64,000 nt of DNA from Planctomycetota bacterium. GTDB lineage: Bacteria; Planctomycetota; Planctomycetia; Planctomycetales; Planctomycetaceae. Numbering within the stretch: position 1 is the stretch's first letter; every line of letters starts with the position of its first letter. Below are positions 39,893 to 47,938 of the stretch, piece after piece. The stretch is taken from assembly GCA_014584345.1 (NCBI GenBank), contig JACTNB010000028.1:1-64000 (forward strand), given 5' to 3'. The notes beneath the pieces are model-generated. The model saw only the letters and a list, made by a program, of their open reading frames with translations, was not told the DNA's origin and did no database searches. Position numbers and translations under genes: made by a program.

Positions 39893-40007
39893 TCCCAACG
39901 CCACCATTCACCGGGCCGCGGCGAACGACATTGATTTCGGAAACCGCGCGGCCCGCAGTTTCGGTGCAACGCTTTGGGTACGCCCGGCACGGGCGTGATT
40001 GTTATGG
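39893..40007 (-). other. attC-like recombination site 2
   Basis: On the minus strand it runs from CCATAAC (complement of 40007-40001) to GTTGGGA (39899-39893). CCGGGC near one end pairs with GCCCGG near the other, and the terminal AAC pairs with GTT, giving the imperfect hairpin of attC sites. It is 115 bp. Similarity to site 1 extends ~40 bp further on its 5' side (GGAGTTTCACCCC region), perhaps because the preceding cassettes share a tail. Confidence 0.6.
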
Positions 40008-40122
40008 GGTGAAACTCCCCCAGATGAGACTGGAATCCTATGGAGATCATACTACTATGAATCGAACTAAAGGAAAAGTACGAGAAGACAGTAATTGCGG
40101 AAGTCCAGGTGCACTTAATTTG

Positions 40123-40349
40123 AATTTCTCACACGGGTCAATAAAACAGGATTGCAGGCTTCGGTGAACTAGCCGCGCCCGTCAGGAAGCGGGCCGGGGT
40201 GGGGCTACTCGCGTCGCGCTGAAATCAACGCGGGTTGACCTTCGACACGACGATTGCGGCACAAACGTGTCCCGCTTCCTGACGGGCGCGGCTAGTTTTC
40301 CAGGTATTATCGAGACAAAATCTACCGCATTGGTAACTATGTGAAAAAT
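40123..40349 (+). repeat. MITE-like palindromic element, copy C (227 bp, most complete)
   Basis: The left terminus AATTTCTCAC (40123-40132) mirrors GTGAAAAAT (40341-40349) on the right with one mismatch. GGGTCAATAAAACAGGATTG follows the left end. Nested hairpin arms of 27 bp are perfect: 40167-40193 (AACTAGCCGCGCCCGTCAGG and on) and 40271-40297. A 77-bp loop lies between. The right end has TACCGCATTGGTAACTATG. No coding capacity is seen. The remaining 40008-40473 gap holds no gene. Confidence 0.88.
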
Positions 40350-40473
40350 GGCGACAAACTTGGTAATAAGGGATGTGGGGTCGGTTCGACTTGACGCAAT
40401 ACCATGTTAGCCCCCGATGTCCGGTAAAAAAAATTCCACTCGACTACTGCCTCACACGGGTAGCCTCTCCGTG

Positions 40474-41043
40474 TCAACCTGTGCAACTCCGGCACAACCC
40501 GCGTAAAGTAGAATGCTCCCTTTTCCTCCCGTTACGTACGTTTTGCACCGGGCTTCCAGTGAAGTAAAACTCTCGCGATGAGATCGCCAAATGGAAACAG
40601 AACGTGCTGATGACCGTCGTCGCGGCTTCGCCGTTGGTCGCGCTCCGGCCTCCGCTGGCGATACAGTCCGGCTCATATGACCCGGAGTTCACATAGGGGT
40701 GGAAGGGGGCAACGTGAAAGTTCAGTTTGTGATAGATATTCTCCTGGTCCAACTGCGGAAGAATCTGCGAATGTGCGGAATACCGGCGGTCGTTGAGCGT
40801 TCCCAGGGAGGAGATCAGTCCGTCGTAGTCAGTCCCGCAGCCAAACGGCAATACCCGGTGCATGTCGTGATAGTTGTGCAACGCGACGCCGATCTGTTTC
40901 AGGTTGTTCGCACAACTCATACGTCGAGCCGTTTCACGCGCCATCTGCACTGCAGGCAGCAGTAACGCGATCAGGATGCCGATTACGGTCATCGTCACGA
41001 GCAGTTCAATCAGCGTGAACGCAAGCCGGCGCGACTCATTCAT
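40474..41043 (-). pseudogene. Truncated DUF1559 protein gene
   Basis: ATG 41043 begins MNESRRLAFTLIELLVTMTVIG, a prepilin-like N-terminus, followed by SCANNLKQIGVALHNYHDMHRVLPFG, the DUF1559 core, and LPQLDQENIYHKLNFHVAPFHPYVN. After NGEAATTVISTF (near 40590) the family pattern stops and the frame runs on through unrelated sequence to a stop at 40474. The protein is 189 residues against ~300-340 normally and lacks the conserved C-terminal GGAQIALADGAVRF-type block. It overlaps the end of the WD40 fragment by 8 bp, so the two were once an operon. Confidence 0.8.
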
Positions 41044-41287
41044 TGGTGAAACTCCAGACATAAGCCGGTCCTTCCTGTGTTCCTGCGATAATGCGATGGC
41101 CTTGAGTGGACACGGCAAGATCAACGAGACGGGCGGTCGGGACGTCAAATTCCGACAATAGTGCCATCGACTTCGCGGACAGAACGATGACGCCGTTATT
41201 AAACCGCCGCATGACCAGCACCCGACCGTTCCCCATCAACTTGGGTGAAGACCGGTCATACGGGCCGCGATTGTCGCCGGGTAGACT
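41036..41287 (-). pseudogene. C-terminal fragment of a WD40-type repeat protein
   Basis: The frame, open from ~41287, reads GDNRGPYDRSSPKLMGNGRV, then VIVLSAKSMALLSEFDV and GHRIIAGTQEGPAYVWSF. The last part resembles a terminal WD40 blade (strand GHRIIAGTQEGPAYVW). There is no upstream continuation: a stop at 41288-41290 closes the frame exactly where the P-type ATPase fragment begins on the other strand. It is therefore a 5'-truncated remnant. It ends overlapping the DUF1559 start. Confidence 0.6.
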
Positions 41288-41815
41288 CTACCGATTATCC
41301 CCGTACAGATTCTATGGATCAACATGACCACGGCCGTTCTGCTGGGGCTGATGCCCGCGTTCGAGCCGAAGGAGCCGGAGATCATGTCGCGGCCTCCGCG
41401 GGCGACGAATATACCGATCCTCACCCGGCCACTGATAGAGCGGATCGTGCTGGTGGGCGTCCTGTTACTGATCGGCGCGTTCGGGTTGTTCGAGTGGGAA
41501 ATCCTGCACGTTGAATCCGAAGCGAAAGCACGCACGGCCGCCGTCAACGTGTTCGTCTTCGGCAAGTTGTTTTACCTGTACAACTGCCGCTCGCTTCGCT
41601 ATTCGATGTTCCGGCTGGGCGTCTTTTCCAACTCCTGGGTTCTTTTCGTTGCAACTGCAATGGCGCTCCTACAGGTGCTGATCACGTACACACTACCCAA
41701 GAACTTCGCCTTCGGCAGCCAGCCGATCGGTTGGATGGAATGGTCGCTGTTGCAGGGAACCGGTTGGCTGATTCATCTTATCGTTGGCATTGAAAAGTGG
41801 CTGCGGCGCCGATAG
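41285..41815 (+). pseudogene. C-terminal fragment of a P-type cation-transporting ATPase
   Basis: The open frame starts just after a TAG at 41282-41284 and reads LPIIPVQILWINMTTAVLLG, LMPAFEPKEPEIMSRPPR, then membrane helices and VNVFVFGKLFYLYNCRSLRYSMF, ending HLIVGIEKWLRRR. This is the last ~175 residues (the C-terminal transmembrane helices) of a Ca/H-like P2-type ATPase. The ATP-binding and phosphorylation domains are missing, so it cannot function. The phosphoketolase gene follows at 41 bp, suggesting the two were neighbours in the donor genome. Confidence 0.85.
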
Positions 41816-41855
41816 GCTGAGGGTCGCGGAAGCGAAAGTCAAAAGGCCAAGAGCA

Positions 41856-44231
41856 ATGCAGAATCAATTATCCACTGAAGAGCTGAATCGGATCGATTCG
41901 TACTGGCGAGCGGCCAACTATCTGTCCGTCGGCCAAATCTACCTTTATGAAAACCCGCTCCTGCGCGAACCGCTTTTGCGGGAGCACATCAAGCCGCGAC
42001 TCCTGGGACATTGGGGGACTTCACCTGGCCTGAATTTCCTCTACGTCCATTTGAACCGTGTGATTAGGCGTGACGACCTGAGCATGCTCTTCATTACGGG
42101 GCCCGGCCACGGTGGCCCGTCGCTGGTGGCTCTCGCCTATCTGGAGGGAACCTACAGCGAGGTCTACCCCAACATCAGTCAGGACGAGGAGGGAATGCGA
42201 AAGCTGTTTAAGCAATTCAGCTTTCCGGGCGGCATTCCCAGCCATGTTGCACCAGAGACTCCCGGCTCAATTCATGAGGGAGGAGAACTCGGTTACGCAC
42301 TGTCTCACGCATTTGGTGCTGCGTTTGATAATCCCGATCTGATCGTCGCCTGCGTCGTCGGCGACGGGGAAGCGGAGACCGGCCCACTCGCCACCGGCTG
42401 GCACGGCAACAAATTTCTCAATCCCGTGCGAGATGGCTGCGTCCTGCCGATTCTGCACCTCAACGGATACAAGATCGCCAACCCCTGCTTCCTGGCGCGC
42501 ATCCCGCAGGACGAGCTGCGGAAGCTGTTCGAAGGTTACGGCTACAAACCTTACTTTGTAGCGGGAAATGAACCGGAGAAGTTGCACCTGGAACTGGCCG
42601 CGGTGCTGGACGAGGTGACCGCAGAGATCAAGCAGATTTGGGCCGAGGCTCGCGCTGCTTCTTCCACGAACACAACGCTGAAGCGACCTACCTGGCCAAT
42701 GATCGTCTTCCGCACACCGAAAGGCTGGACCTGTCCGACCGAGATTGACGGCAAGAAATGTGAGGACTACTGGCGCAGCCATCAGGTACCGATGGGCGAC
42801 ATGGACAAACCAAGCCACGTCGCGATTCTCGAACAATGGCTGAAGAGTTATCGTCCCGAAGAACTGTTTGACGAGTCCGGCAAGCTCAAGCCGGAGTTAG
42901 TCGATCTTGCACCGAAGGGCGACCGGCGGATGAGCGCCAATCCGCATGCCAATGGCGGGAAGCTGCTTAAGGATCTCCTTCTGCCCGACTTCCGAAAGTA
43001 TGCCGTGGACGTACCCAGTCCAGGGGTGACCCTGGCTGAGGCAACTCGGCTGCAGGGGAAGTACCTGCGCGACGTGATGAAGCTTAACCTCAACAGCAGA
43101 AACTTCAGAATCTTCAGTCCTGACGAGAACAATTCCAACCGTTGGCAGGACATTCTCGATGTGACCGACCGCTGCTTCGTGGCAGACATTTATCCGGACG
43201 ACGACCACCTGTCGCCAGACGGTCGGGTGATGGAAGTCCTCTCGGAGCATCAGTGCCAGGGTTGGCTCGAAGGTTACCTGCTGACAGGCCGCCACGGCTT
43301 CTTCAATTGCTACGAAGCCTTCATTCACATCATCGATTCAATGTTCAACCAGCACGCCAAGTGGCTCAAGGTGTGCAACCACATCCCCTGGCGGCGACCG
43401 ATTGCATCACTCAACTACTTGCTTTCATCGCACGTCTGGAGGCAGGATCACAACGGATTCAGCCACCAGGACCCCGGTTTCATTGACCATGTGGTCAATA
43501 AGAAAGCAGAGTTCATACGGGTGTATCTGCCGCCAGACGCCAACACACTCCTGTCGGTGACCGAGCACTGTCTCCGCAGCCGCAACTATGTCAACGTGAT
43601 CGTCGCCGGCAAGCAGCCGGCCCCGCAGTGGCTGAACATGGACCAGGCAGTCAAACACTGCGAGGCTGGCATCAGCATCTGGGAATGGGCGAGCAACGAT
43701 CAAGGCAGCGAGCCTGACGTCGTCCTGGCGTGTTGTGGTGATGTTCCGACACTCGAGACGGTCGCAGCCGCAGAACTGCTGCGAGAGTTCTTTCCCGACC
43801 TGAAGGTTCGCGTGATCAACGTGGTCAACCTCATGAAGCTCCAGCCGCCAAGCGAACACCCGCACGGCTTGAGCGACACGGACTTTGACTCGCTCTTCAC
43901 GACGGATAAACCGATCATCTTCGCGTTCCACGGCTACCCGTGGTTGATTCATCGGCTGACTTATCGCCGCACGAATCACCGCAACCTGCATGTTCGTGGA
44001 TATAAGGAAGAGGGAACAACCACAACGCCCTTCGACATGTGCGTGCTGAACGACATCGACCGATTCCACCTTGTTGCCGATGTGATCGACCGCGTGCCGC
44101 ACTTGGGCGCGCGGGCCGCGTACGCTAAACAGGCTCTTCGTGAGAAGCGAATCGAGCACAAGCAGTTCATCGCTGAACACGGCGAGGACATGCCGGAGAT
44201 TCGCAATTGGAAGTGGGGTGGTGTCTCGTGA
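41856..44231 (+). CDS. xfp: Phosphoketolase (xylulose 5-phosphate/fructose 6-phosphate)
   Basis: The ATG at 41856 gives MQNQLSTEELNRIDSYWRAANYLSVGQIYLY, the canonical start. Family signatures are ITGPGHGGP, EGGELGYALSHAFGAAFDNP, and the thiamin diphosphate motif VVGDGEAETGPLATGWHGNKF. In the C-terminal half SVTEHCLRSRNYVNVIVAGKQP and FHGYPWLIHRLTYRR fit as well. The 791-residue length is normal. The enzyme splits xylulose 5-P (and often fructose 6-P) with phosphate to acetyl phosphate plus an aldose phosphate, a bypass yielding acetyl units without carbon loss. No acetate kinase gene is near. It is intact yet flanked by broken genes on both sides. Confidence 0.97.
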   Translation: MQNQLSTEELNRIDSYWRAANYLSVGQIYLYENPLLREPLLREHIKPRLLGHWGTSPGLNFLYVHLNRVIRRDDLSMLFITGPGHGGPSLVALAYLEGTYSEVYPNISQDEEGMRKLFKQFSFPGGIPSHVAPETPGSIHEGGELGYALSHAFGAAFDNPDLIVACVVGDGEAETGPLATGWHGNKFLNPVRDGCVLPILHLNGYKIANPCFLARIPQDELRKLFEGYGYKPYFVAGNEPEKLHLELAAVLDEVTAEIKQIWAEARAASSTNTTLKRPTWPMIVFRTPKGWTCPTEIDGKKCEDYWRSHQVPMGDMDKPSHVAILEQWLKSYRPEELFDESGKLKPELVDLAPKGDRRMSANPHANGGKLLKDLLLPDFRKYAVDVPSPGVTLAEATRLQGKYLRDVMKLNLNSRNFRIFSPDENNSNRWQDILDVTDRCFVADIYPDDDHLSPDGRVMEVLSEHQCQGWLEGYLLTGRHGFFNCYEAFIHIIDSMFNQHAKWLKVCNHIPWRRPIASLNYLLSSHVWRQDHNGFSHQDPGFIDHVVNKKAEFIRVYLPPDANTLLSVTEHCLRSRNYVNVIVAGKQPAPQWLNMDQAVKHCEAGISIWEWASNDQGSEPDVVLACCGDVPTLETVAAAELLREFFPDLKVRVINVVNLMKLQPPSEHPHGLSDTDFDSLFTTDKPIIFAFHGYPWLIHRLTYRRTNHRNLHVRGYKEEGTTTTPFDMCVLNDIDRFHLVADVIDRVPHLGARAAYAKQALREKRIEHKQFIAEHGEDMPEIRNWKWGGVS

Positions 44232-44678
44232 GAATTCTGGTCGCCAACGCCTGAACCGAGGTGCCCGGGCGATAACGGCGAGTGATCAACTGCGGCTGCC
44301 CGGCCGGCAGCCGCTCCAGGCAATGTCCCAAAGCCATTTCCCGCCGATCGAATACTCCAGTTCGGTCCTCGCCGCCTCCGCCAGTTCTTCAAACAGCTTC
44401 TCGTCAAGGAGGAAAACTCCTCGATGTTGACGACTACGATGCGCCAAAACCTGTATGCGTGCGACTGAATATGCCCAGGCGAAGAAATTGGTGCCCAGTT
44501 CAAATGTTTCCCGCTTTCTCCAGAGGACAACGTTTGTTTCCTGTAGAATGTCGTCCACGTCCGCCGGCCGACGCACCAATGCAAAGATAAACGCATATAG
44601 CCGCCGTTGAGCCTGCGCAATCAACCGCACATGCTCCTCGGCTGAGTTCGCGGAATCGGGGGGCTCCGTCTGAGTCAT
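44232..44678 (-). pseudogene. Frameshifted and truncated ECF sigma factor gene
   Basis: From ATG 44678 the frame reads LIAQAQRRLYAFIFALVRRPADVDDILQETNVVLWRKRETFELGTNFFAWAYSVAR, a region 2 of an ECF sigma type common in Planctomycetes. Near 44340 the frame shifts by one: the family continuation REMALGHCLERLPAGQPQLI and TRRYRPGTSVQALATR lies in another frame. It then ends abruptly at the phosphoketolase stop codon, missing most of region 4. So both a frameshift and a truncation are present. Convergent with xfp. Confidence 0.8.
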
Positions 44679-44793
44679 GAATTCTCCTCTCTACAAGGAT
44701 ATAAGCCGGAACCTTCAAATCCCACACAGATTCTCTGCAAACTGACGGAGTCCATCCTGGAGAAATGCCATCGTGATCGATGCTCCCGCTCGG

Positions 44794-44998
44794 TGCTGAC
44801 TTCGACGAACTAGCCGCGCCCGTCAGGAAGTGGGCCAGGCTGGAGCCAAGATTGCCACACAACATTGACATTACTTAGGGTATGCCAAAGAGTGTTCCAA
44901 GAGGAACCGCCCGCCTGGCCCACTTCCTGACGGGCGCGGCTAGTTTTCTAGGCCCTTTCGAGGCAAAATTTACCGCATTGGTAACTGTGTGAGAAATT
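44794..44998 (+). repeat. MITE-like palindromic element, copy D (left end truncated)
   Basis: Nested arms of 33 bp match perfectly: 44808-44840 (AACTAGCCGCGCCCGTCAGG then AAGTGGGCCAGGC) and 44913-44945. The loop is 72 bp. The right end has TACCGCATTGGTAACTGTG and GTGAGAAATT (44989-44998). On the left, TGCTGACTTCGACG as in copy B precedes the arm, but the outer terminal repeat is absent. The arms carry compensatory changes relative to copy C (GTGGGCC against GCGGGCC), so pairing is maintained. The rest of the 44679-45103 gap has no gene. Confidence 0.87.
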
Positions 44999-45103
44999 TG
45001 GATTAGACTCTCACGAAAAACTTCGCTCAAGAGCCACCACGGGGCACTGCAACGTGTGCGAACATGCCGAGTCCGCCCTGCCGTTTGCAACACCCGATAT
45101 CAG

Positions 45104-46336
45104 CTACCGGGCGGTTACGACACGGAGCACGACCGGTTCATCAGCCGATTTCGGCTGGCAGCGAAGTTCGAAGCCGGAATCGGTCTTGCGGTACTCAATC
45201 GGCCCATAGTCGGGAACGGTGGCGTCTTTGATCGCGTCGGGACCATGAAGTTGCACTTGGATGGCAAACGTCAGCAGGCTCCGTCGCACGTGGAGCTGAT
45301 CTTCGCGGTCCGTGACTTTAACGATTGCTGGTAGAATGAGATGGGAGAGATGGCGCAGCACGTCTTCGCGGTTGGCAGATTTGCGGGTTTCGGCAAATTG
45401 TGATTCGGATTCGACTAAGCGGCCACGCCGTTCGGTGGGGGGGAGGCCTACTATCTTGGCTAACTCCGCGTAGTCCGCGCGCAGCAGACGAAGCGACTCT
45501 CGCACGTCGGCGATGGTCAGGGATTCGAGTAAGTTGCGCCGCTGGATTGCATCCGCTTCGTTTGCGTCGGGCGGGCTGCCGTCATTCATCTGCTTCAACA
45601 ACGCGTCCAATACCTTCGCGCCGGCTTTCGGGTCGTTAAGCTTGGTCGCCTCCGAGTTGATGAATCGCTCCATCCAATCGCCGAACACCCGGCCTTCGAG
45701 CCGCATGCAGTCCACCATGGAAGGTGTCGCGGGCAACGTCTCCAACGATGTCGCCAGACTGTCCAATTGCTTCGGCGAGAGGCTAGACAGGTTCGCAGAA
45801 AGGAGCTCTGTTGCCATTTGTTCGATGGCGATGTCGACTAACACCGAGACCAGCAGCGGGCTGCTGCCGCAATCGCGAGCCATTTTCAGCACGGCGACTA
45901 CATCCGCGACCGCGTCGTCCGTCGCCTTGGCCGCAAACCGCAGGCGGGCACGCAGCAGAGCCGCCCGGCTTAGCTCGCGGGCCTTCTGTAAGTGTGGCAA
46001 TATCAACCCCGGGCCGTCGTCATAATTCAGGTTCCAGTCACACGCCGCCACTTCACGGGCGCGGTGCAATTCCCGCAGCGAAGTATCAAAACGGGCCATG
46101 ATCGGTTGGAGGTCGTCGGGTATGGGATCGGTCGTCGATTTGATCGCAGCTTCGTACTTCGTTTTCTGTTCGCCTTCCAGCCTCGGCAAGGCTGCAAACG
46201 CCTGCCAGTAGATCACGGCCGCGTTGGGGCTGGAGGCGGTTCCGCCAGCCGGCGTATCGGCTGAGACGGCAGGACGGACGGACACGGTTTGCGATATCAG
46301 CAGGCCAACCAGAATTGGTATGTAACAGAATCTCAT
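45104..46336 (-). CDS. Secreted protein of unknown function, third gene of a sigma/anti-sigma operon
   Basis: A signal peptide (YIPILVGLLISQTVSVRPAVSA) leads a 410-residue helical protein with regular helix pairs (KARELSRAALLRARLRFAAKATDDAVADVVAVL; LLSANLSSLSPKQLDSLATSLETLP) and a short beta-like C-terminus. No domain is recognised. It starts 12 bp after the anti-sigma gene and reads in the same direction, so it is probably co-expressed and could be a sensor or output of the regulon. Confidence 0.75.
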   Translation of the reverse strand: MRFCYIPILVGLLISQTVSVRPAVSADTPAGGTASSPNAAVIYWQAFAALPRLEGEQKTKYEAAIKSTTDPIPDDLQPIMARFDTSLRELHRAREVAACDWNLNYDDGPGLILPHLQKARELSRAALLRARLRFAAKATDDAVADVVAVLKMARDCGSSPLLVSVLVDIAIEQMATELLSANLSSLSPKQLDSLATSLETLPATPSMVDCMRLEGRVFGDWMERFINSEATKLNDPKAGAKVLDALLKQMNDGSPPDANEADAIQRRNLLESLTIADVRESLRLLRADYAELAKIVGLPPTERRGRLVESESQFAETRKSANREDVLRHLSHLILPAIVKVTDREDQLHVRRSLLTFAIQVQLHGPDAIKDATVPDYGPIEYRKTDSGFELRCQPKSADEPVVLRVVTAR

Positions 46337-46348
46337 CGGTCGGAATCC

Positions 46349-46951
46349 TTAGAACAGGGATTGGGGATCGTACGGTTCAAACACAACGGACTCTCCATGC
46401 CGCTGCAGCAGGGCGTCGAAAGCCTCGTCCGACTCGGCCAGGGCCTGTTCATAGTCCCGCAACGTGGGCTGTGACCAGTCTCGTTCGACCGGCACTTCCT
46501 CCGCTGACGGCGCGAGAGCTTCGGCCGGCAGAGGTGCCTGCGTCCCGAACTTCGCTCCGCCAGCCACGATGTGAGGCTCCCGAGGATCGGACGCTGCGCC
46601 TCCCGGCTGACGCTGTGTCAGCCACACAGCGGCGATCAGCAGCGAGGCCGCCAACGTACCACTCAGCCAGAACCCGAGCGTTGGGATACGCTGCACCGAA
46701 TGGCGAGGCGGCACGCCCTCTGCTGCATCGTTCCATCGCTCGCTGATCGCGGCGATGGGAATCACAGCCGAGGGGCGGTTACGCCTCAGGCTCGTGCATA
46801 CGGATGCCAGTTCAGTCAACCGCGTCTCACAGGCAGCACAGTTGGCCAAATGTTGACGAACGCCGAACTCCTCCTCGGCTGGCAGGCATCCCGCCGCCAG
46901 CAAGCTGATCGGTTCCTGCCAGCGTTCACAGTTGGAAATTTCCTCGGTCAT
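46349..46951 (-). CDS. Anti-sigma factor (ZAS zinc-finger, membrane)
   Basis: The N-terminal domain contains HLANCAAC (H34-x3-C38-x2-C41), the ZAS zinc motif, with Cys22 nearby, in the standard anti-sigma fold. A single membrane helix lies at about residues 91-110 (LGFWLSGTLAASLLIAAVWL), followed by a ~90-residue periplasmic tail. It would hold the neighbouring ECF sigma inactive at the membrane. Start overlaps the sigma stop as ATGA (46948-46951). Confidence 0.88.
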   Translation of the reverse strand: MTEEISNCERWQEPISLLAAGCLPAEEEFGVRQHLANCAACETRLTELASVCTSLRRNRPSAVIPIAAISERWNDAAEGVPPRHSVQRIPTLGFWLSGTLAASLLIAAVWLTQRQPGGAASDPREPHIVAGGAKFGTQAPLPAEALAPSAEEVPVERDWSQPTLRDYEQALAESDEAFDALLQRHGESVVFEPYDPQSLF

Positions 46952-47547
46952 GATTTAGCTCTCGTTTCGGATACAGGTGATTCCCCGGTAACAGCTAAAA
47001 GGTTCACGTCATGATTACTACGGCGAAGTTTTTCCAGGCCGTGATGCAACCGGGACTTGACCGTGCCTAGCGGACAACCGAGCAGCGTGGCAATCTCGGC
47101 CAGCGACGCGTCGGCAAAGAACCGCATCTCGAGAACCGCACGGTGTTCGTTCGGCAGTAAGGCCAGCGCCGCATGCACGAGCCTCGCCTCTTCCGCCTGC
47201 TCGGCGGCGACGGAGGGGGCAGCTTCGCGGGAAGGTCGTTCAATCGTCTCCCCATCCCCTTCGATCACCGGTCGCGACTTCCGGCGCGATTTGAGAAACC
47301 GATGACGCAAGATGCCGTAGAGCCAAGTCGAAAAACGGGCTCGCCCGTCGAACCGCTGCAGCGACCGCCAGGCTTCGACGAACGTTTCCTGAGCCAGATC
47401 CTGGGCTTCGTGGTCGTCGCCGCACAGGCCCCGCGCGCACCGCCACACCGGCTCGGCGTACAGTTCGACCATTCGGCCAAATGCCATCGCCTCGCCGCCT
47501 TGAGCGCTGCGCAGAAGTTCGGTTTCGTCGGGTAGGCTTGGTTTCAC
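46948..47547 (-). CDS. ECF RNA polymerase sigma factor
   Basis: From GTG 47547 the 199-residue protein has region 2 (DLAQETFVEAWRSLQRFDGRARFSTWLYGILRHRFL) and region 4 (LLPNEHRAVLEMRFFADASLAEIATLLGCPLGTVKSRLHHGLEKLR), with a ~40-residue linker. It belongs to the RpoE-like ZAS-regulated ECFs. It heads an operon with its ATGA-coupled anti-sigma and a secreted protein. The upstream ~50 bp may hold an autoregulated promoter but I could not define it. Confidence 0.93.
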   Translation of the reverse strand: MKPSLPDETELLRSAQGGEAMAFGRMVELYAEPVWRCARGLCGDDHEAQDLAQETFVEAWRSLQRFDGRARFSTWLYGILRHRFLKSRRKSRPVIEGDGETIERPSREAAPSVAAEQAEEARLVHAALALLPNEHRAVLEMRFFADASLAEIATLLGCPLGTVKSRLHHGLEKLRRSNHDVNLLAVTGESPVSETRAKS

Positions 47548-47716
47548 GATACCAATTATTGCCTAGTTCTCACGAAAAGGTTCACTGTGGTGGAGGTATC
47601 GCTTCCAAATTCCTGCAGAATATCGCTGCCAGCGGCGGCTACTGCGCTGAGCAAACCTGCCAATGAACAGATTCGCAGTGCCGGAAGTCCTTGCGAAAAC
47701 TGGCGATAGAACGCAA

Positions 47717-47746
47717 AAAGGCCGTCACCCGAAGATGACGGCCTTT
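47717..47746 (-). terminator. Intrinsic terminator at the end of the restriction operon
   Basis: AAAGGCCGTCA (47717-47727) and TGACGGCCTTT (47736-47746) form a perfect 11-bp stem with an 8-nt loop. On the minus strand the stem is followed by a T-run (GGCCTTTTTGCG), so it fits termination of the minus-strand operon whose last gene ends at 47939. The rest of the 47548-47938 gap has no gene. Confidence 0.8.
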
Positions 47747-47938
47747 CGTATAACCCGACGGCAGGCGAGTTTCGCTACCGTCCTGAGTTCATGTTCGCCA
47801 GAGGCAAAACAAGTGGAGTGTTCTGCACTCCACTCGAAACCTCTCCCGAATCCGGGTCATCATCTGCACCGCATTACCCGGAGTCTCTCGCGGTCCGAAC
47901 CCGTTGCCGGGTAATCCGGAGGCAGAATCCACCGCCTT

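Noticed and set aside
38660..40007. CRISPR array reading of the two similar 115-bp sites
   Set aside because: Only two copies, far apart, with a gene between; no short regular spacing and no cas genes.
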